In this document: one piece after another, positions 11,926 through 24,571 of the stretch
How the letters are laid out: each line of letters opens with the position of its first letter
Numbering within the stretch: the stretch's first letter is position 1
Assembly (NCBI GenBank): GCA_027563935.2
Contig: CM050449.1
Location: 87,458,371-87,522,370 of the forward strand
Direction of reading: 5' to 3'
Source of the DNA: Costus lasius
Lineage: Eukaryota > Streptophyta > Magnoliopsida > Zingiberales > Costaceae
DNA length: 64,000 bases
Notes under the pieces: generated by a model
Databases searched by the model: none
What the model was told of the DNA's origin: nothing
What the model saw: only the letters and a program-made list of their open reading frames with translations
Translations under genes and position numbers: made by a program

Positions 11926-13625
11926 TATTGGGAAACCCCGGGCAATTTTTAAAATAAAAACATAGCGGAAGCGATGCCCAAAATGAGCTTCCTAATTCAA
12001 CAAGGATCGGTCTTACGAGGGCACCACTGGATGTGATAAAATTTGTACCTTTGATGCCATTTAGGAGCTATTGATGACGATGTTGAGACGCGCAAGTGTC
12101 TGTCCTCTATGCTTGTACACACATAGACTCCTCGAGATCTCTCTTTCTCCACGCTCAGTGCAAGCCTCGAGAGAGGAGATCCATGCCTGTGGGATTTATT
12201 ATCTTGCTTGCGCCACCTTGTAGAAGATAGGCCAAAGTGTGTCTTTGCGCCACCAACGAGATGAGGTGTGCAAGGGAGAAGTGCTACAACCTTCCCTTCA
12301 CAAGTTCCAATCCACAAATAGATACACCAATGGAAGAGAAGGAAGCCACCACCAAGAGGTCTTGTGCCACCAAGGAGGAAGCTTGTCGCCACAAGGGACA
12401 AGGGGGCGACAGCTTCACAAGGGGCAGCCAAGAGAGAGCTTGGTAGCTAGGGTTTGAGTGGGGAGATGAAATATCCTAGGTGATAGCCCCTCCTCATATA
12501 GAGTTAAGTCACGGGTCCCACTGCTTAAGTAGAAAAAAATATATGTTATATTTATTCCTACTAATTGAATATAAATATTCAATTATGTGCTTAAGCTATG
12601 GACCCCTCCTGATTACACTAAAATCAATGTGGTCACCCGAAGGTCAATCTAGGTCAACTGATCTCAAAGCGTTATTCGACTCTATATAATCATCTCTCAT
12701 CTGAATGCATGCATCCGCGATGCATAAGACTACCAAATAGATTCAAATCATCTAGAGATTCGATCTAAGGCTACTCGATCAGTACGGGATCTCAAGTGTC
12801 TAAGTATGCGATCTCGTAGGTTCCTCTGACTTGGTAGTGATGACCTCATCATCACAAGCAGTGAGTGGCACCTAGCAGCGCATCACTGCTACCTAAGTCA
12901 TCAGAATGGATGTGATTATCGATAACCCTTAAATCGTAACAAAGTACTTGTGCATTCTTGTCCTATTGCCAAACTGACATCTAGATTGGACAAGCGTGTT
13001 ACTCTTGTTTAACCCAATCTAATGGTCATGACTAAATCAGGCTTACCCTAGGTGTGGCTATACACTTTTAGTCATGCATCTATATAGGGGGGCACAAGGA
13101 TGTCAAGCTTCCACTTAAGGAAGGGGCAAAACGTCTATTGGTAAGTTATACCTCTCATATGGCTTATGATATATCTAATGACAACCGTTACGACCTCTCT
13201 ACTATGACGTGGCGTTAGGTTGTATCAGAATATATCCCTTACCATATAGAGACACAATTTCTCTCATGTTGAAGGACAAATGCACTATCACTGTGAATTT
13301 TAACTTGTGACACTAAGTTAAAACTACACGGCGGGTCGGTCCAATATATCTACCTTAATATACCCATATGCCTATGTTTAGCACCTCATGCTTAACCAAC
13401 GTATCAACTAGTCTCATCTGCACCATAGCTATCCCCTATCTACTATGGTACTTGACTAGGCATAACATTTGAGATATGATATATCTCTAGGAACATCATC
13501 ATGTAAACACACATATGCGTAGATGTATCGAAAACCATGACAATGATAATACCATGATAAATAAATATTAGAAACAAATAAATATAGTACAAATGTCCAG
13601 AGGTCCTAAGGCATGCACACTAACA
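11926..13625 (-). repeat. 5' LTR of the copia element (about 1700 bp)
   Basis: On the minus strand the LTR starts TGTTAGTGTGCATGCC at 13625 and ends GGTTTCCCAATA at 11926; the last CA is mutated to TA. The start sequence is typical of plant copia LTRs. Only this LTR lies in the window, so its limits rest on the PBS and the TG start. Confidence 0.75.
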
Positions 13626-15350
13626 TCTATAGTCCTAGCTACTTTCATAGTTTAGACCTTATATATTTAATTAATAAGTTCCATGATTAAGAGTCAACTT
13701 TCAGTCCTTATCCTAATCTCATGACATGCAATAAGTTAGATTTAATCAATTAAAAGCAACCATAAACTTCTATAATTAACTTTAACACACTCAAATAAAT
13801 AACAACATGCTAGATATGTATTACTAAAAAGAATATTAAAGGGTTTCTCCCCATAGCCCAAAATATAGTTTAAACTATAGTAATTGTCATTAAATCTATC
13901 TTAAACTAAAGTAAAAGTTTATAATATGGTAGACAAGATTAAAATAACAAAATTGATAACTCTGTGATGAAAATTGTTGTGATTTGAATTTTCTTTCTCT
14001 TGGCTATCACGACTGTGATTGTACTGATGAACACAACTTCTTCCCTACATGGTTGGTACTATTTGCACTTAAAACTCCCTCAATCCTCGATGGATTTCAA
14101 TGAAATTTAAAGCTAAAACTCTTCTAAACTTTAGTTTTCTTTTTGGATGAATTTCATAGTCTAATTCCTCGTAACCTTGTGGCTACAATCCTCAAAATAC
14201 AAAACTAGGGTTCTCTACCGTCAATGCCTTCTTGGCCTTGATTCAATGTAAAGAAGTGATGCGAGAAACCCTAAACTTGTAGAATTGTTGCCTACTCTCC
14301 TCAAGCCCTAAGCTTGGACATCTCTTTATAGATTGTCAGAGGAGAAATAGGGGTAAATCTGAGTGCTAGTCATTCGCCATTGTCGGTTCTTCTTTAAAAT
14401 AGAATCATAGGCTATGATTGTTAACTTAGCTCAGAACGACTTGAAATTTGTGGGTTGACTTCATATCTCTTTGGGAAGTATTATTCTAACTTTACTTTTC
14501 ACAAAATCCATTATCTTCCTGGAATCACCGTAAGTGATTATAATAACTCCTAATAACCTTTTTTTAGTATTGGACACCACATCTTTAGTTAAGGTCTTTT
14601 TTTATACTTTGAATATTATTTTGGTGAAAACTTCTCATTTTTCTTGAATTTGGGCCCTTTTTTACTTTAAAAATAAAAATGACAGAGAGAAAAATATTTT
14701 CTATAAAATCTGATAATTTTAATTTTATATAGTTTAGCATGCAAATAGAGAAACATATGACACAAATTTATAATAAATATGTATGAAAAATCTTATAAAA
14801 TTTTGTATCATCAAGGTTCACTTAGAAAATACTATTGAGGAATGAACATCATGTAACACAATAAAAAATAAAATTTTATTTTTCACCACCAATTCATACG
14901 AAGAGAGAAGACTATAGGTCAAAATTATACCTTGAGACATGATAGGATCAAAGTTCGCACCTTGCCTCTACGCATATGACTTGATAGTGCCTTTTTATTT
15001 TACTCTCTAATTGTAAAATTAAGACCCAGAAACTTTCCCATTTGGCGAGACAAGCAAAAGATGTTGTACCTATAATAACATCATATCCCCCTTTCATAGA
15101 CGCACCACTAATGTAAGGCATAAATGAGCAACAAAGTCAAGAATATTTTGTTGTATTTTTTTTTCAAATAAAATACCATGTAAATTGCTAGGAAATTAAT
15201 CATAACTGTATGGGTATTTTTGTCCTTTTATTAAATTAGGGTATTTACTTTATTGGATATGATAAATTGGAAATTAATTAGCTTAATTAGCTAAAAAAGG
15301 GTCAATTGATAATGTAATGTTGGAAAGAATTAAGAAGAAAAAAAAAGTGA
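13626..15350. other. AT-rich DNA without a recognisable gene
   Basis: No conserved frame or element boundary is visible. It may belong to intron 1 of the MADS-box gene downstream, since that gene's first exon is not found in the window. Confidence 0.5.
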
Positions 15351-16959
15351 TTGTCTAGTTTGGCATTGTGTGCCTTCCATTCTTCTCATCTTTCCTTCTC
15401 TTCCAATCTACTTCCGAATCTATTCTTCTTTCTCTTCTATGCGTCGAGGGCTGCCCATGTTCTCTTCTTGCCACCGAGCTCTCCCTCTCATCTAAGTTGC
15501 TCCCTTTCTTATCTAACTCTACCTCTCGTCTCTATCTTTACTTGTTCTTCTTCCCATGCTCACGCAACATCACTTTGGCCCTACTGCCTCAACACCAATC
15601 TTCTTTAGAGAACCTTGGCGACAAAACCACCCATTGAAGCACCATATCAAGATGTGTCAGACAATGTCATTCCCCATCACTCATCGCCAAGGTCGCATTG
15701 TTCTTTTCAAAACCCATGACCCACCACCCTTTTTAGCTAATTCCACATCTAGCCTTTTGATCGTCATTAAACTTTAGCCACACTTTCTCCTCACACATGC
15801 ACACTGACAAGCCAAAGGATCCAGCCATGTATCTAGCCATATGATGACTAGGTTCCTAGAATAAAAAAGGAAAAAAAAAAAACTTCAAATGACCCTATTT
15901 TGCCTAAACATCCCCTATTTGGGTCTATTCAGCATTGATTTGCCACTCGCCAACTCCAAACTTCGGCTACTAGTCTGTCATGACACAAAGGACATTCGGT
16001 CAGAGTAGTTGTGGTGGCCGAGCATAGGACAAGTTGTGATGAACTTTGTTCATCTCAGATGCTAGCGAAAGCTAGGGGATGCATAGGGTTCCCTTTCGAT
16101 AGCCTAGATTTGCATGACTTGATTTAACAATTAAGATCTAATTGGTCAAATAATCCATCTAGATCTTATCTATGAGATTTGATGGTCCACATTGATCCAA
16201 AAAGTTGATACTCAGATTCAACCGAAATCAATGGTCTTGAATATCTTAATATCAGATTTGACAATCTAGAATAAAAGGGGTAATAAATTTAAGCAATATT
16301 AGTATAATCAATGGTTGACATTGATTTGTTTAGATCTTAAGCAATCAGACGACTGTGAAGATGATATGATTATTATTGATTTCTACTAAATCAAGTCTAA
16401 TCTTTCTAGATTCAACCTTGGATTGTAGATTATAGATCAGAACAAACAAGGATAGATGGAATAAAATGGAGGGTCCTGGTTGATTTCAAATAAAGGGGAA
16501 ATAAAATATGAGCCACAAGCTAAAATCTGATCCATCTGGTCAAGTATGGGTTTGACTCATGTTGCATTTCATTTATTTTTCATTCTATTTTTGCAAATAA
16601 AATTAACCTATCATGTGAGCCTAAGTTTTCAAAATACATTGTCTCCCATTATATCAAGCACATGGAAAAAAAAAAGGATTTTTCATATGTTTTATAAAGT
16701 AGGTGATTCTAGGTTAGAGTTAACATGGTCCATATCTCCACATTCCCATGCGACCTAGTCCTAGCCTCCATGTCTCCATATATGACAGATAAACTTGGAT
16801 TAAAGTTTAACTTTGTTATTTTTATTCAATTTAGATACATACATACACATTATAATATTTGTAGAGGTATCACCCAAGTTAAGCAATATCTTATCATTAG
16901 CTATCTTGATGTCTCCAAATGGCAAAAGGTGATAGGGGATTCCAAAAATCATCTATAAA
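15351..16959. other. Pyrimidine-rich then AT-rich DNA, no gene recognised
   Basis: 15351-15640 is C/T-rich and yields three overlapping short open frames of low complexity, which I take as composition artefacts. 16080-16450 repeats phrases of the AGATTTGATGGTC type, as in decayed DNA transposons, but no termini could be set. Confidence 0.4.
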
Positions 16960-16989
16960 AACATGGAGTTCTTTTGCATGAGGAATCAA

Positions 16990-18480
16990 CATATGGTCGA
17001 GGAGCATAAAAATTTTAATCATCACATAGTGGAACTTGCCTCTTATGGTCAATACTAAGATCATGGAGAAAACGCCATAAAAGATATTGACATGGAAGTG
17101 GCTATTTGGGCTTTAAGAGCTTAGTATACGTTTGAGGAGTACATACAATTTGCTTGTATGTGGTTTGTTAAATGACCTTGGTTTGAGGTCAATAATGAAA
17201 ATAGCAATGGTAATGGAAGTGCAATGAGGTTGACAATGGTTGTTCATCAAATAAGCTAAAGTGCAAGCATGCAAGGAGGCCTTAAAAGCTGTGCAACCCT
17301 TCTAGAACTGGTGGATCGAGCACCACTAATATTGATCCCAAGACATTGTTATCATGAGCAAGTAAGTGAACTCAAACAGATGATGCTTTAATAAAGAAGA
17401 ATAAGCTTAATATCGCCTAAGAGATTTCAAAGTGGTTTTACTTCAATTAGATTATATATATATATATATTATTGTGCATGATGACTAAGATCGAAGGATC
17501 AAGATTAGGGATTCAACCACTTATATCATATGAGATTGCTAAATTATATCATGATGAGGAAAGTTGAAGAATGTCATTAGAAGCATAAAACACTAATAAA
17601 ATGACTTTAATGTTAGTGAGATGATAAAAAAATTTTTACACTCACATCATTTGAACTACTTCTGCACTCATTATCAACCAAATAATCAAAGGCATTGCAA
17701 AGATCGACAAGAAGAAAAAGACTATTGCAAACTATCACTCAGCCTATATATAACCACTATTGGGTTCTAAGACATAAAATATTGTGAAGGATGTGATACT
17801 AATGGCCTCTAAAATTTATCACACACTTTTTTATTTTGAAATATTTACTTACAAAGAAGGTTGGAAATATTCATGAGCAAATATTGATGTGGCTCTCCTT
17901 ATTCAACTTTATGGGAGAGTAGGGAAGTAAAGTGTGCCTTTCTCCACATGCACTTTTGGAAATGCATTACTAATATATATGGCAATTGAGTGTGAATTAT
18001 AATATAAGATTGATATAAGTATTTAACTTTACTTCTTTATTTAATTTTTTTCATGCATTTATGATTGTGTAATTGTGGCATTTATAAATTTTTATTTAAA
18101 TGTTGGTTGCAATTGGGGATAAACCCAAAACTTATAGAAATAACTATTTGCATTCTCTCACAGAACATATCATCAAGCATATGTGAATATAATCAGTCAA
18201 CATTCTCATTGATTCATATAAATGAGAAGAATAAGCTATCATGTTGCAAATTGGAGAAATTATATTATACTCACTATAACATACAACTTAGACTTTGAAT
18301 TATAATAGAGGAAAATGAGAGTGTCAAAAGTTCTAACAATCGCTTTCAATAGTTTATTTATTCATGATGATGTTGATCTAATGAAGGATTAATGGCCAGC
18401 CTTAGATGATCAAGATTCTACTATGAATGAGCTGGTTGAACTACCTTTGCCCTCCTAATGTATTGCTAAACTAGTTACGA
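16990..18480 (+). pseudogene. hAT-superfamily transposase pseudogene
   Basis: The clearest part is 18065-18298, the C-terminal dimerisation region: ITICILSQNISSSICEY, then STFSLIH, then KLEKLYYTHYNIQLRL. This is the conserved hAT pattern of SSS-CE-N-STFSLIH-NRLS-L-YHYN-LR. Downstream, 18349-18440 has HDDVDLMK, MNELVELPLP, as found after the dimerisation domain in plant hAT proteins. Upstream, 17080-17640 aligns with a second copy at 56380-57010 (shared TCATATGAGATTG and AAGAATGTCAT). Many stops and a (TA) insertion interrupt it, so it is a relic. Confidence 0.75.
17453..17469. repeat. (TA)n microsatellite
   Basis: About eight TA units, inside the hAT pseudogene. Confidence 0.9.
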
Positions 18481-19599
18481 AAGAGATGATGATGAATAAG
18501 CCAAGAGACAAAATCAGAAAGGGAAGGTAAGATAATGATAGATTAGACTAGGACATGCTATTTTGACCCAGTCAAATCCAATCACAATGTTAGTCTTCTC
18601 AACCAAAAGACTCATAAGTATCTCAACTATTCAACTAAGGAGTTTGAATACATATGTAGGCAAGAGTGTATCTCAAGTATCATAGGATACCAAAAAAAAG
18701 GTAAATGCTCTAGCATACCCATTATTTGCTAATGCTGAGCAAGAACATCAAGAGTTTGAATAAGCACCTTCTCTTTTATATACACATCTATATTGCAATC
18801 TATGAAATGATTTAAGTGATGTAGATAGATAGTGTAAGTACAAATGATATAGCAAGAGGAGTTGATAATGCTGATGATGGCAAGACATATGTGATTCCAT
18901 TACAATAATTATTAGCTTGTAAAGAAGGTTATACATGCACAACATAGGAAAAAGACTATGATGACCGCGATGACCGCTAAAGTAGACCTAAAGGCAATAT
19001 GCCTTATTAATATCAAAGAGGCAATGGACTATTTTATCCAAGCAAAGAACCTAAGTCGAGTATTGCAATGTATTGAGATCCACTCTACTATTATTGTTAA
19101 AAAGTGGCTCATCATAGTCCCATCCAAGCTACAAATGATATTGTTTAAAGGGAGCTTATATGCATCTATATCTTGTATTAATTATAATGGTATTTATCCC
19201 ATAGGAGATAGTCACTAACCAAGTTTACTCATCAATATTTTAGTGCGACGTGTCTTAAGAGGACTTTCAAATGTAAGGCACTCCAAAATATAAGGTAGAG
19301 ATAAGTTGCATGTAGTCAATGATGTGCTCTTATAGTTGTCATTTCTTCTAGATGTTGTAGGAGTTCCTATTAGGTGACTTTAGTAGAAAAAATCATACTA
19401 GCAAGACTACTAGGTATATGTGGAATGGAACCAAAGGGGTGGGACAGATTCAAACTCAAGTCAACTGGTCTAAAATACAAGATGCAATATTACATTTCAA
19501 TGTATAAGTTACATTAAATAAAGCAAGACTACTACGTCCTTCTTGCGATGGTAAGATATCATAGTTTTGTAATTTCATATAAAGTTATAAACCATCGAT

Positions 19600-19645
<46 letters not shown>

Positions 19646-20430
19646 TAATTTGATTAAATTTATATATTTGTAGGTTTAGAGGGATCAAGGTATCAAAATG
19701 GAAGAGTAAAACTTAGTCTAAGTTCCACTATCACTATTAGCCTCATATTGAGGTTAGTTAGCAAACTAAAAGGAAGCAAATAACACATCCTCCTCGAATG
19801 TATATTAACCCTTCAAAGTGAAAATAACCACCTTAATCTCAAGATCCTTAATGACTTCATCACCATATCCCTAGTACTGACCATAGGTTAGCTATATACT
19901 ACTTGATGATCTTAGTGTATTTTGAGATGTCTTAGTAGCTGACAATATAATACTAATTATAAAGAATTATGTGAGAGTGTAAATTTTGAGTGAGATTCAG
20001 AATTGAGAGTAGAGGAGAATTTTGTGAGTAAATCATAAAGTGTTGGAGACCTAGACAAAACAATCACTCTAAACAGTTTGATGCATAGTATTGAACAGTA
20101 CCACATTTGATTAACATGAACCCATGTATAGTGGTTATTCTATGCGTCGCTTACTCATCAAATGAGTACATACTATTCCTACCGAAAGGCATGATCCAAT
20201 TTTATAGTCCTTGGTTAATATAATAGGTAACAAAATTAAAATAAAATTTTAATTTTCTCTAAAATTTTTGGCGTCCTTTCTTTGTTTCCACCTCTTGATT
20301 TTTCCTCTATTGTTCTCTTCCTTTTCATTGTTGATACAACTTCATAACTTGCTTTCCCTTGATGCAACAAATTCTTTTTCTCAATTGACAAATTACACTC
20401 TATTATCTATTATGAATTGGCACAAACTAG
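18481..20430. other. AT-rich DNA without a recognisable gene
   Basis: An open frame at 18958-19218 (86 codons) has no recognisable domain and is not supported by context. Apart from the dinucleotide repeat at 19602-19643, nothing could be assigned. Confidence 0.4.
19602..19643. repeat. (AT)n microsatellite
   Basis: About 21 uninterrupted AT units. Confidence 0.95.
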
Positions 20431-20434
20431 GGGA

Positions 20435-21300
20435 AAAAAATGTTAGATGACTTATTCCTTTAAGTTATAATCCTTATCCTCACTTTTTTCATGTTTGGCA
20501 CCTCTTATCCTTCCTTCGTAACGACTTTTTTCTTATAAATCTTCTTATTCTTCTATATTTAATCTTTCTTTGCGTTCTCTTTCTTTATTTTTTTACCTTT
20601 GTGCCCGAATTCACATCGCCTTCTTCAGGGCTCTAGTTGTTGAGCCATTTTGGCTCGTGCTTTTTGAATGTGATTTCATGGAGGATGGATTGAAGGAGGG
20701 GCAAAGAAGAGGATTAAAGGAGGATTGGATGGGGAAGAAATTGCGGAATGATTAAAGAAAAAAAATTGGAAGAAAACAATCATCGATTTTTGGGGTGTCT
20801 AACAATAAGGTAACACGAAGTGTGTTTTGCTAACAATCCTAACCAATAAAGTGATATGTTTTTATTCATAATGGCTATTGAAAATTATTTCTAGAATTTT
20901 AAATTTATTTTTGGATGAAAATTCAAAATTTGGGGCATTACAATTTAATATTGGGTTATTTTAATCTTTAGAATTTTTGGGAAACATAAAATGTTTGGAT
21001 GTTTAAATTATTAAATAATCAAATTAGATGATTTGTTACTTTACATTATAATCCTTATCGTGTTTTTTTTTCTATGTTTTTACTCTAATTCTTCTTCCTT
21101 TAATTACTACTAAATTATTTCTTTCTTTTTACTCTTCCTTCGTTTACTTTTATTTTCTCCTCTCTGTCTCTCTCTTTTCTCTTTTGAGCCGCAATTCGTC
21201 TCTTCATTCTCATCTTCAAGGCTCTATTTCTATCAAACATTTTGGCTTATGCTTTCATGGCGGATATACTAAATGAAGAGGAAAGAAGATGACTACATGA
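20435..21300. repeat. Pair of diverged direct repeats (20435-20760 and 21020-21300)
   Basis: Both begin TTAGATGA followed by TATAATCCTTATC, continue through a pyrimidine-rich stretch, and reach CTTCAGGGCTCTA or CTTCAAGGCTCTA, then ATTTTGGCT and GAGG(A/G)AA. They are clearly related but diverged. They may be remnants of one LTR pair or a local tandem duplication. No coding content is recognised. Confidence 0.6.
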
Positions 21301-21504
21301 TAAGACAGGAACAAAATGAGGACAAAGAACACATCACAATCTTCATACATAGAATTTTAAGTAATCGACAAAAAGTAATTGAACACTAATGCAGTTCACA
21401 AGTCCCATTAATTATTAATGCAGTACTACTCTCATGAATTTTCATTGTTATTGATTCTTAATGGATCGAAGAAGTAATAACATGTTTTATGATGGATTTT
21501 GTAG

Positions 21505-22534
21505 CATGGAAGAAATAGTCGAACGCTACATATCACGTAGAAGAGAAAGCACTAGTAGCAGTGCCACAGAACATGATGATCAGGTAATGGATTTAAGCTA
21601 CAACAGGTCGTCTTCTTCTTCTTTGTCACATTATCCAAACAAGGACAATGAAACCCTAATTTCTTCTCATTTCGTTTTTGCTATATTATCTTTCCGTACA
21701 ATCACTGCCTCTCGTGTAAGGAGAACTGAGCCAATCTAACCCTAAATGTTAATGTTACAACTACGAATTCTTGGGTTATTTTAGACTTTGAAGTATCAAG
21801 CGGCATGCCTAGCAAAGAAGATTGAACATCTTCAAGCCTCCGAACGGTTAGTTTATGTGCATGAGTCTGCTGTTCATGCAAGGGTGTCTGGAAGTTAATT
21901 TATGGTTTCAAGACTAACTTCTTGTTGCAGAAAGATATTAGGTCAAAACTTGGCATCCTGCTCTTTGGAAGAGTTGCAAGAACTGGAGAGCAAGCTAGAA
22001 CAAAGCCTAAGCAAGATTAGAAAGAGGAAGGCAAGCCGTTTCATAATTTTGTATAACTATTTCCTTATAATCTTTAGTTTTGACAAACAAAATGGTAATT
22101 CATGATTCATTGATAGTTTGAGCAACTGGAATATCAGCTTCTACAGCTTCAAGAAAAGGTATACAGAGTACATTCAATTCTTCCAAATCATAGTTGTTTT
22201 CTACGAGAATATTTGGAACAATAACATGGTTGATACACTAACTCAATCAGGTGCAACCTCTATCTGAAGAGAACACATTGCTGAACGAGAAGGTAACATA
22301 TATTGATTTAGATTGCTAACGCTAGCAGTATATCATCAATTAAATTCCTCAAACATCAAGTTATTCATAATTTGTCTGATATGATGCTGTTGATGTCTCC
22401 AGTGCAAGTTACAAAGTGAGCCCCCAGTCACAGATGTTTTACATGGCATGCCTGCTCATGATACTGAGGTTGAGACCGAGCTTTGCATTGGGTGCCCAGG
22501 TAGAGGAAGAAGAAACCCTAGCTTTCAAGGTTGA
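21505..22534 (+). CDS. SOC1: MIKC-type MADS-box transcription factor, SOC1/TM3 clade, exons 2-7 (exon 1 with the MADS domain not in window)
   Basis: Six exons join in frame: 21505-21583 (79 nt, I region, MEEIVERYISRRRES), 21785-21846 (62), 21931-22030 (100), 22117-22158 (42), 22251-22292 (42) and 22403-22534 to the stop. These lengths match the conserved exon sizes of MIKC genes. Exons 3-5 encode the K box (LKYQAACLAKKIEHLQASE, LASCSLEELQELESKLEQSL). The C-terminus has the SOC1 motif, EVETELCIGCPGRGR. Family knowledge: SOC1 proteins are nuclear flowering-time regulators that bind CArG boxes. The MADS domain exon is missing upstream within 21.5 kb, so either intron 1 is very long or the gene is 5'-truncated. 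Exon 4 is followed by a GC donor. The frame is intact and splice sites are otherwise canonical, which argues for a living gene. Confidence 0.87.
22031..22116 (+). other. GC-AG intron in the SOC1-like gene
   Basis: The 100-nt K-box exon ends AAG and is followed by GCAAGC instead of GT. The acceptor is TGATAG. The exon lengths and frame on both sides fit only this junction. Confidence 0.75.
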
Positions 22535-23084
22535 TCTCCAAAACTTGGATCACTGCAGGACGTATATTGTGTAGCATATATGTTGTTGCTGCAGAACAAT
22601 TATCGCTGCAGTTTCCTGAAAACTAAAATAAGTGCCAGTCGCGAACTGTACTATATATTGAGTGTAACAATATTAGAATTACTGGGAGATAGCGAGAGTA
22701 GAGGAATTGTTTAGCAGCGGATGAGCTACATTACAAGTTTATTACACTGCGAACAAGGTTCAATCCCAAGTGAATTCAATATAATCAAGAAAAAGGTGAT
22801 AACCAAAATAAAGTATGGGTGTTAGTGTGGGTCAAAAATGTTATATTTTAATTAATATGATCTTTTTCAAATCCTATCATAAAATAATAAAGTTTTTTTC
22901 TTTAGTGGGTTTGCACTCATTGTTAATTATTCATGAAAATCATGACACCTTTGATTAATCTATTTTTTAAAAAAAACTAAATAATATAATTTATAAATAT
23001 TATGAAAATACATAATATAATACAATAATAAAAATGAAGGAAGAAAATAGTTTTGCCAATTTGGGTGATTCATATTCGTTAAAT
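22535..23084. other. 3' flank of the SOC1-like gene
   Basis: Likely 3' UTR for the first one to three hundred bases, then very AT-rich DNA leading into the inverted minisatellite array. No poly(A) signal could be chosen with confidence. Confidence 0.4.
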
Positions 23085-23790
23085 ACTAGGCATTACAACA
23101 AGTTATTGGATATTTCATTTGAAGATTATCTGGTCATAGCAATTTATTAAATATTTTAAATTTAAAAATATCTAGCCTTGATGGCTTCTTTTGATTTGAA
23201 AAACATTTGGTCTTAGCTGTGTATTAGATATTTATATTTAAAAAATATTCGGCTTGATGGCTTGTTAGATACTTTATTTAGAAATATCCGGCTTCAATGA
23301 CTTGTTAGATATTTATATTTTAAAGAAAATATTTGACTTCAGCGACGCATTGGATATTTATATTTGAAAAGTATTTGGCCTTTACGGCTTATTGGATACT
23401 TGATTTGGAAACTGTCGAGCCTTAGCGACGTATTGAATATTTAATTTAGAAAATATCTGGCTTTGACAACTTGCTAAATATTTATATATTTTTTAAAAAA
23501 TATCCGGCTTTAATGGTGTATTGGATATTTGTATTTAAAGAAAATATTTGACCTTAGCAACGTATGAGATATTTTTTTAGGATCTTTAAGAAAAAATTAC
23601 TTCAGCCTTAACAAACACAATATCTCATATTGAGTAGTTATACCTCGACAGTAAACATCGATGTATGCACCTCGCAAATAATATTTCATTATGGTGTATA
23701 AGAATTTTAGCATTTTTTTCTATTTAAAGAAATATCTGGGCTTGGTGGCTTAAAACGGTTCAATTTAGTGAATATTTGGTTTTAGTATTC
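23085..23790 (+). repeat. Left inverted arm: ~43-bp minisatellite array, about 11 units
   Basis: Units of 40-47 bp run from 23095 to 23580, for example TTGGATATTTATATTTGAAA then GTATTTGGCCTTTACGGCTTA. Two more diverged units lie near 23715-23790 after a unique segment. Confidence 0.85.
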
Positions 23791-23929
23791 AATAAAGAAT
23801 GTGTTGAACCAATCATTCTCACCCAAAAAATAAAAATTAATTTTAACAATAAAATATGTAAAGTCAAAATTAATTTTGACTATAAAAAGTGAATGTGACT
23901 TACAAATTTGGAAATATCCACGCAAGGAA

Positions 23930-24318
23930 AGTGCTGATTTATTTTTTTAAGAAAAAAGGGGGGGTGTCAGCCTAATTATAAATGCGCTAGGATCAAAAAT
24001 TCGAAACGGGGCAAGTATATAAATCAGTCATGAAAGGAAATAAAAAAAAATCAGCAAGAAAGTCTAGTTGCAGCTATAAGAAAAAAAAGGAAAGATCATA
24101 AATTCTACACACCCACACAAAAAAACAAAAAAAAGGGAAAGAAGAGGAGGTGCAAAGAATAAGGAAAGTAGCAAAGAAATAAAAATCAAATCACTCACAA
24201 AGATAAAAGGAAGGTCTTCAGCCAATTTTTTTTATAAAAGAGGAGCTACGCGCACAAAAAAACACACAACGCTCAAGTCAAAAAAAGTAGAGAGACTCAA
24301 ACAAAAAAAAAACTCCCA
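23930..24318. repeat. Purine-rich low-complexity DNA
   Basis: Long A and A/G runs on the + strand. No frame. It borders the truncated end of the small LTR element. Confidence 0.7.
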
Positions 24319-24556
24319 TACAAATGGAGTGAAGTGAAAAATTAGAAGTCGTTGATTTTAAATAGAGTAGTTTGTACATATTTATAAGGATTATAAGTTC
24401 CTTGGAATACTTAGTAATTAAATACAGAAAGATAATTAACAGGTTAGTTACATTTGTCTGCTATAAAGTCCACAAAAATCAAAGTGTCTAAACACATCTA
24501 ATCAGAGTTCTCTTGCAACCTTTAACTCAGTAGAATTCATGTTTTACTTTTCAACA
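24319..24556 (-). repeat. 3' LTR of the small gene-carrying LTR element
   Basis: Aligns with 25832-26066, sharing among others AAAGTGTCTAAACACATCTA and GAATACTTAGTAATTAAATA (one difference). It ends TTTTCAACA next to the polypurine tract. Confidence 0.8.
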
Positions 24557-24571
24557 TTCCCTCTAAAACTT

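Larger units (their letters stand above)
8060..13625 (-). mobile_element. Ty1/copia LTR retrotransposon (Tork/Angela-like), 5' two thirds, split by the gypsy insertion
   Basis: On the minus strand the order is LTR (13625-11926), tRNA-Met-type PBS (11924-11913), a 1.65-kb region without a recognisable gag frame, a short gag end, protease, integrase, RT and the start of RNase H, which stops at 8060 where the gypsy LTR begins. The rest of the element would lie left of the gypsy element, outside the window. Stops and frameshifts show it is defective. Confidence 0.88.

Noticed and set aside
15351..15777. Three overlapping short + strand frames
   Set aside because: Pyrimidine-rich low-complexity translation with no domain; frames overlap each other.
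21461..21504. ATG at 21461 as the start of the SOC1-like protein
   Set aside because: Residues before MEEIVERY do not match the end of a MADS domain, and a good acceptor (ATTTTGTAG) at 21504 gives the conserved 79-nt exon 2.
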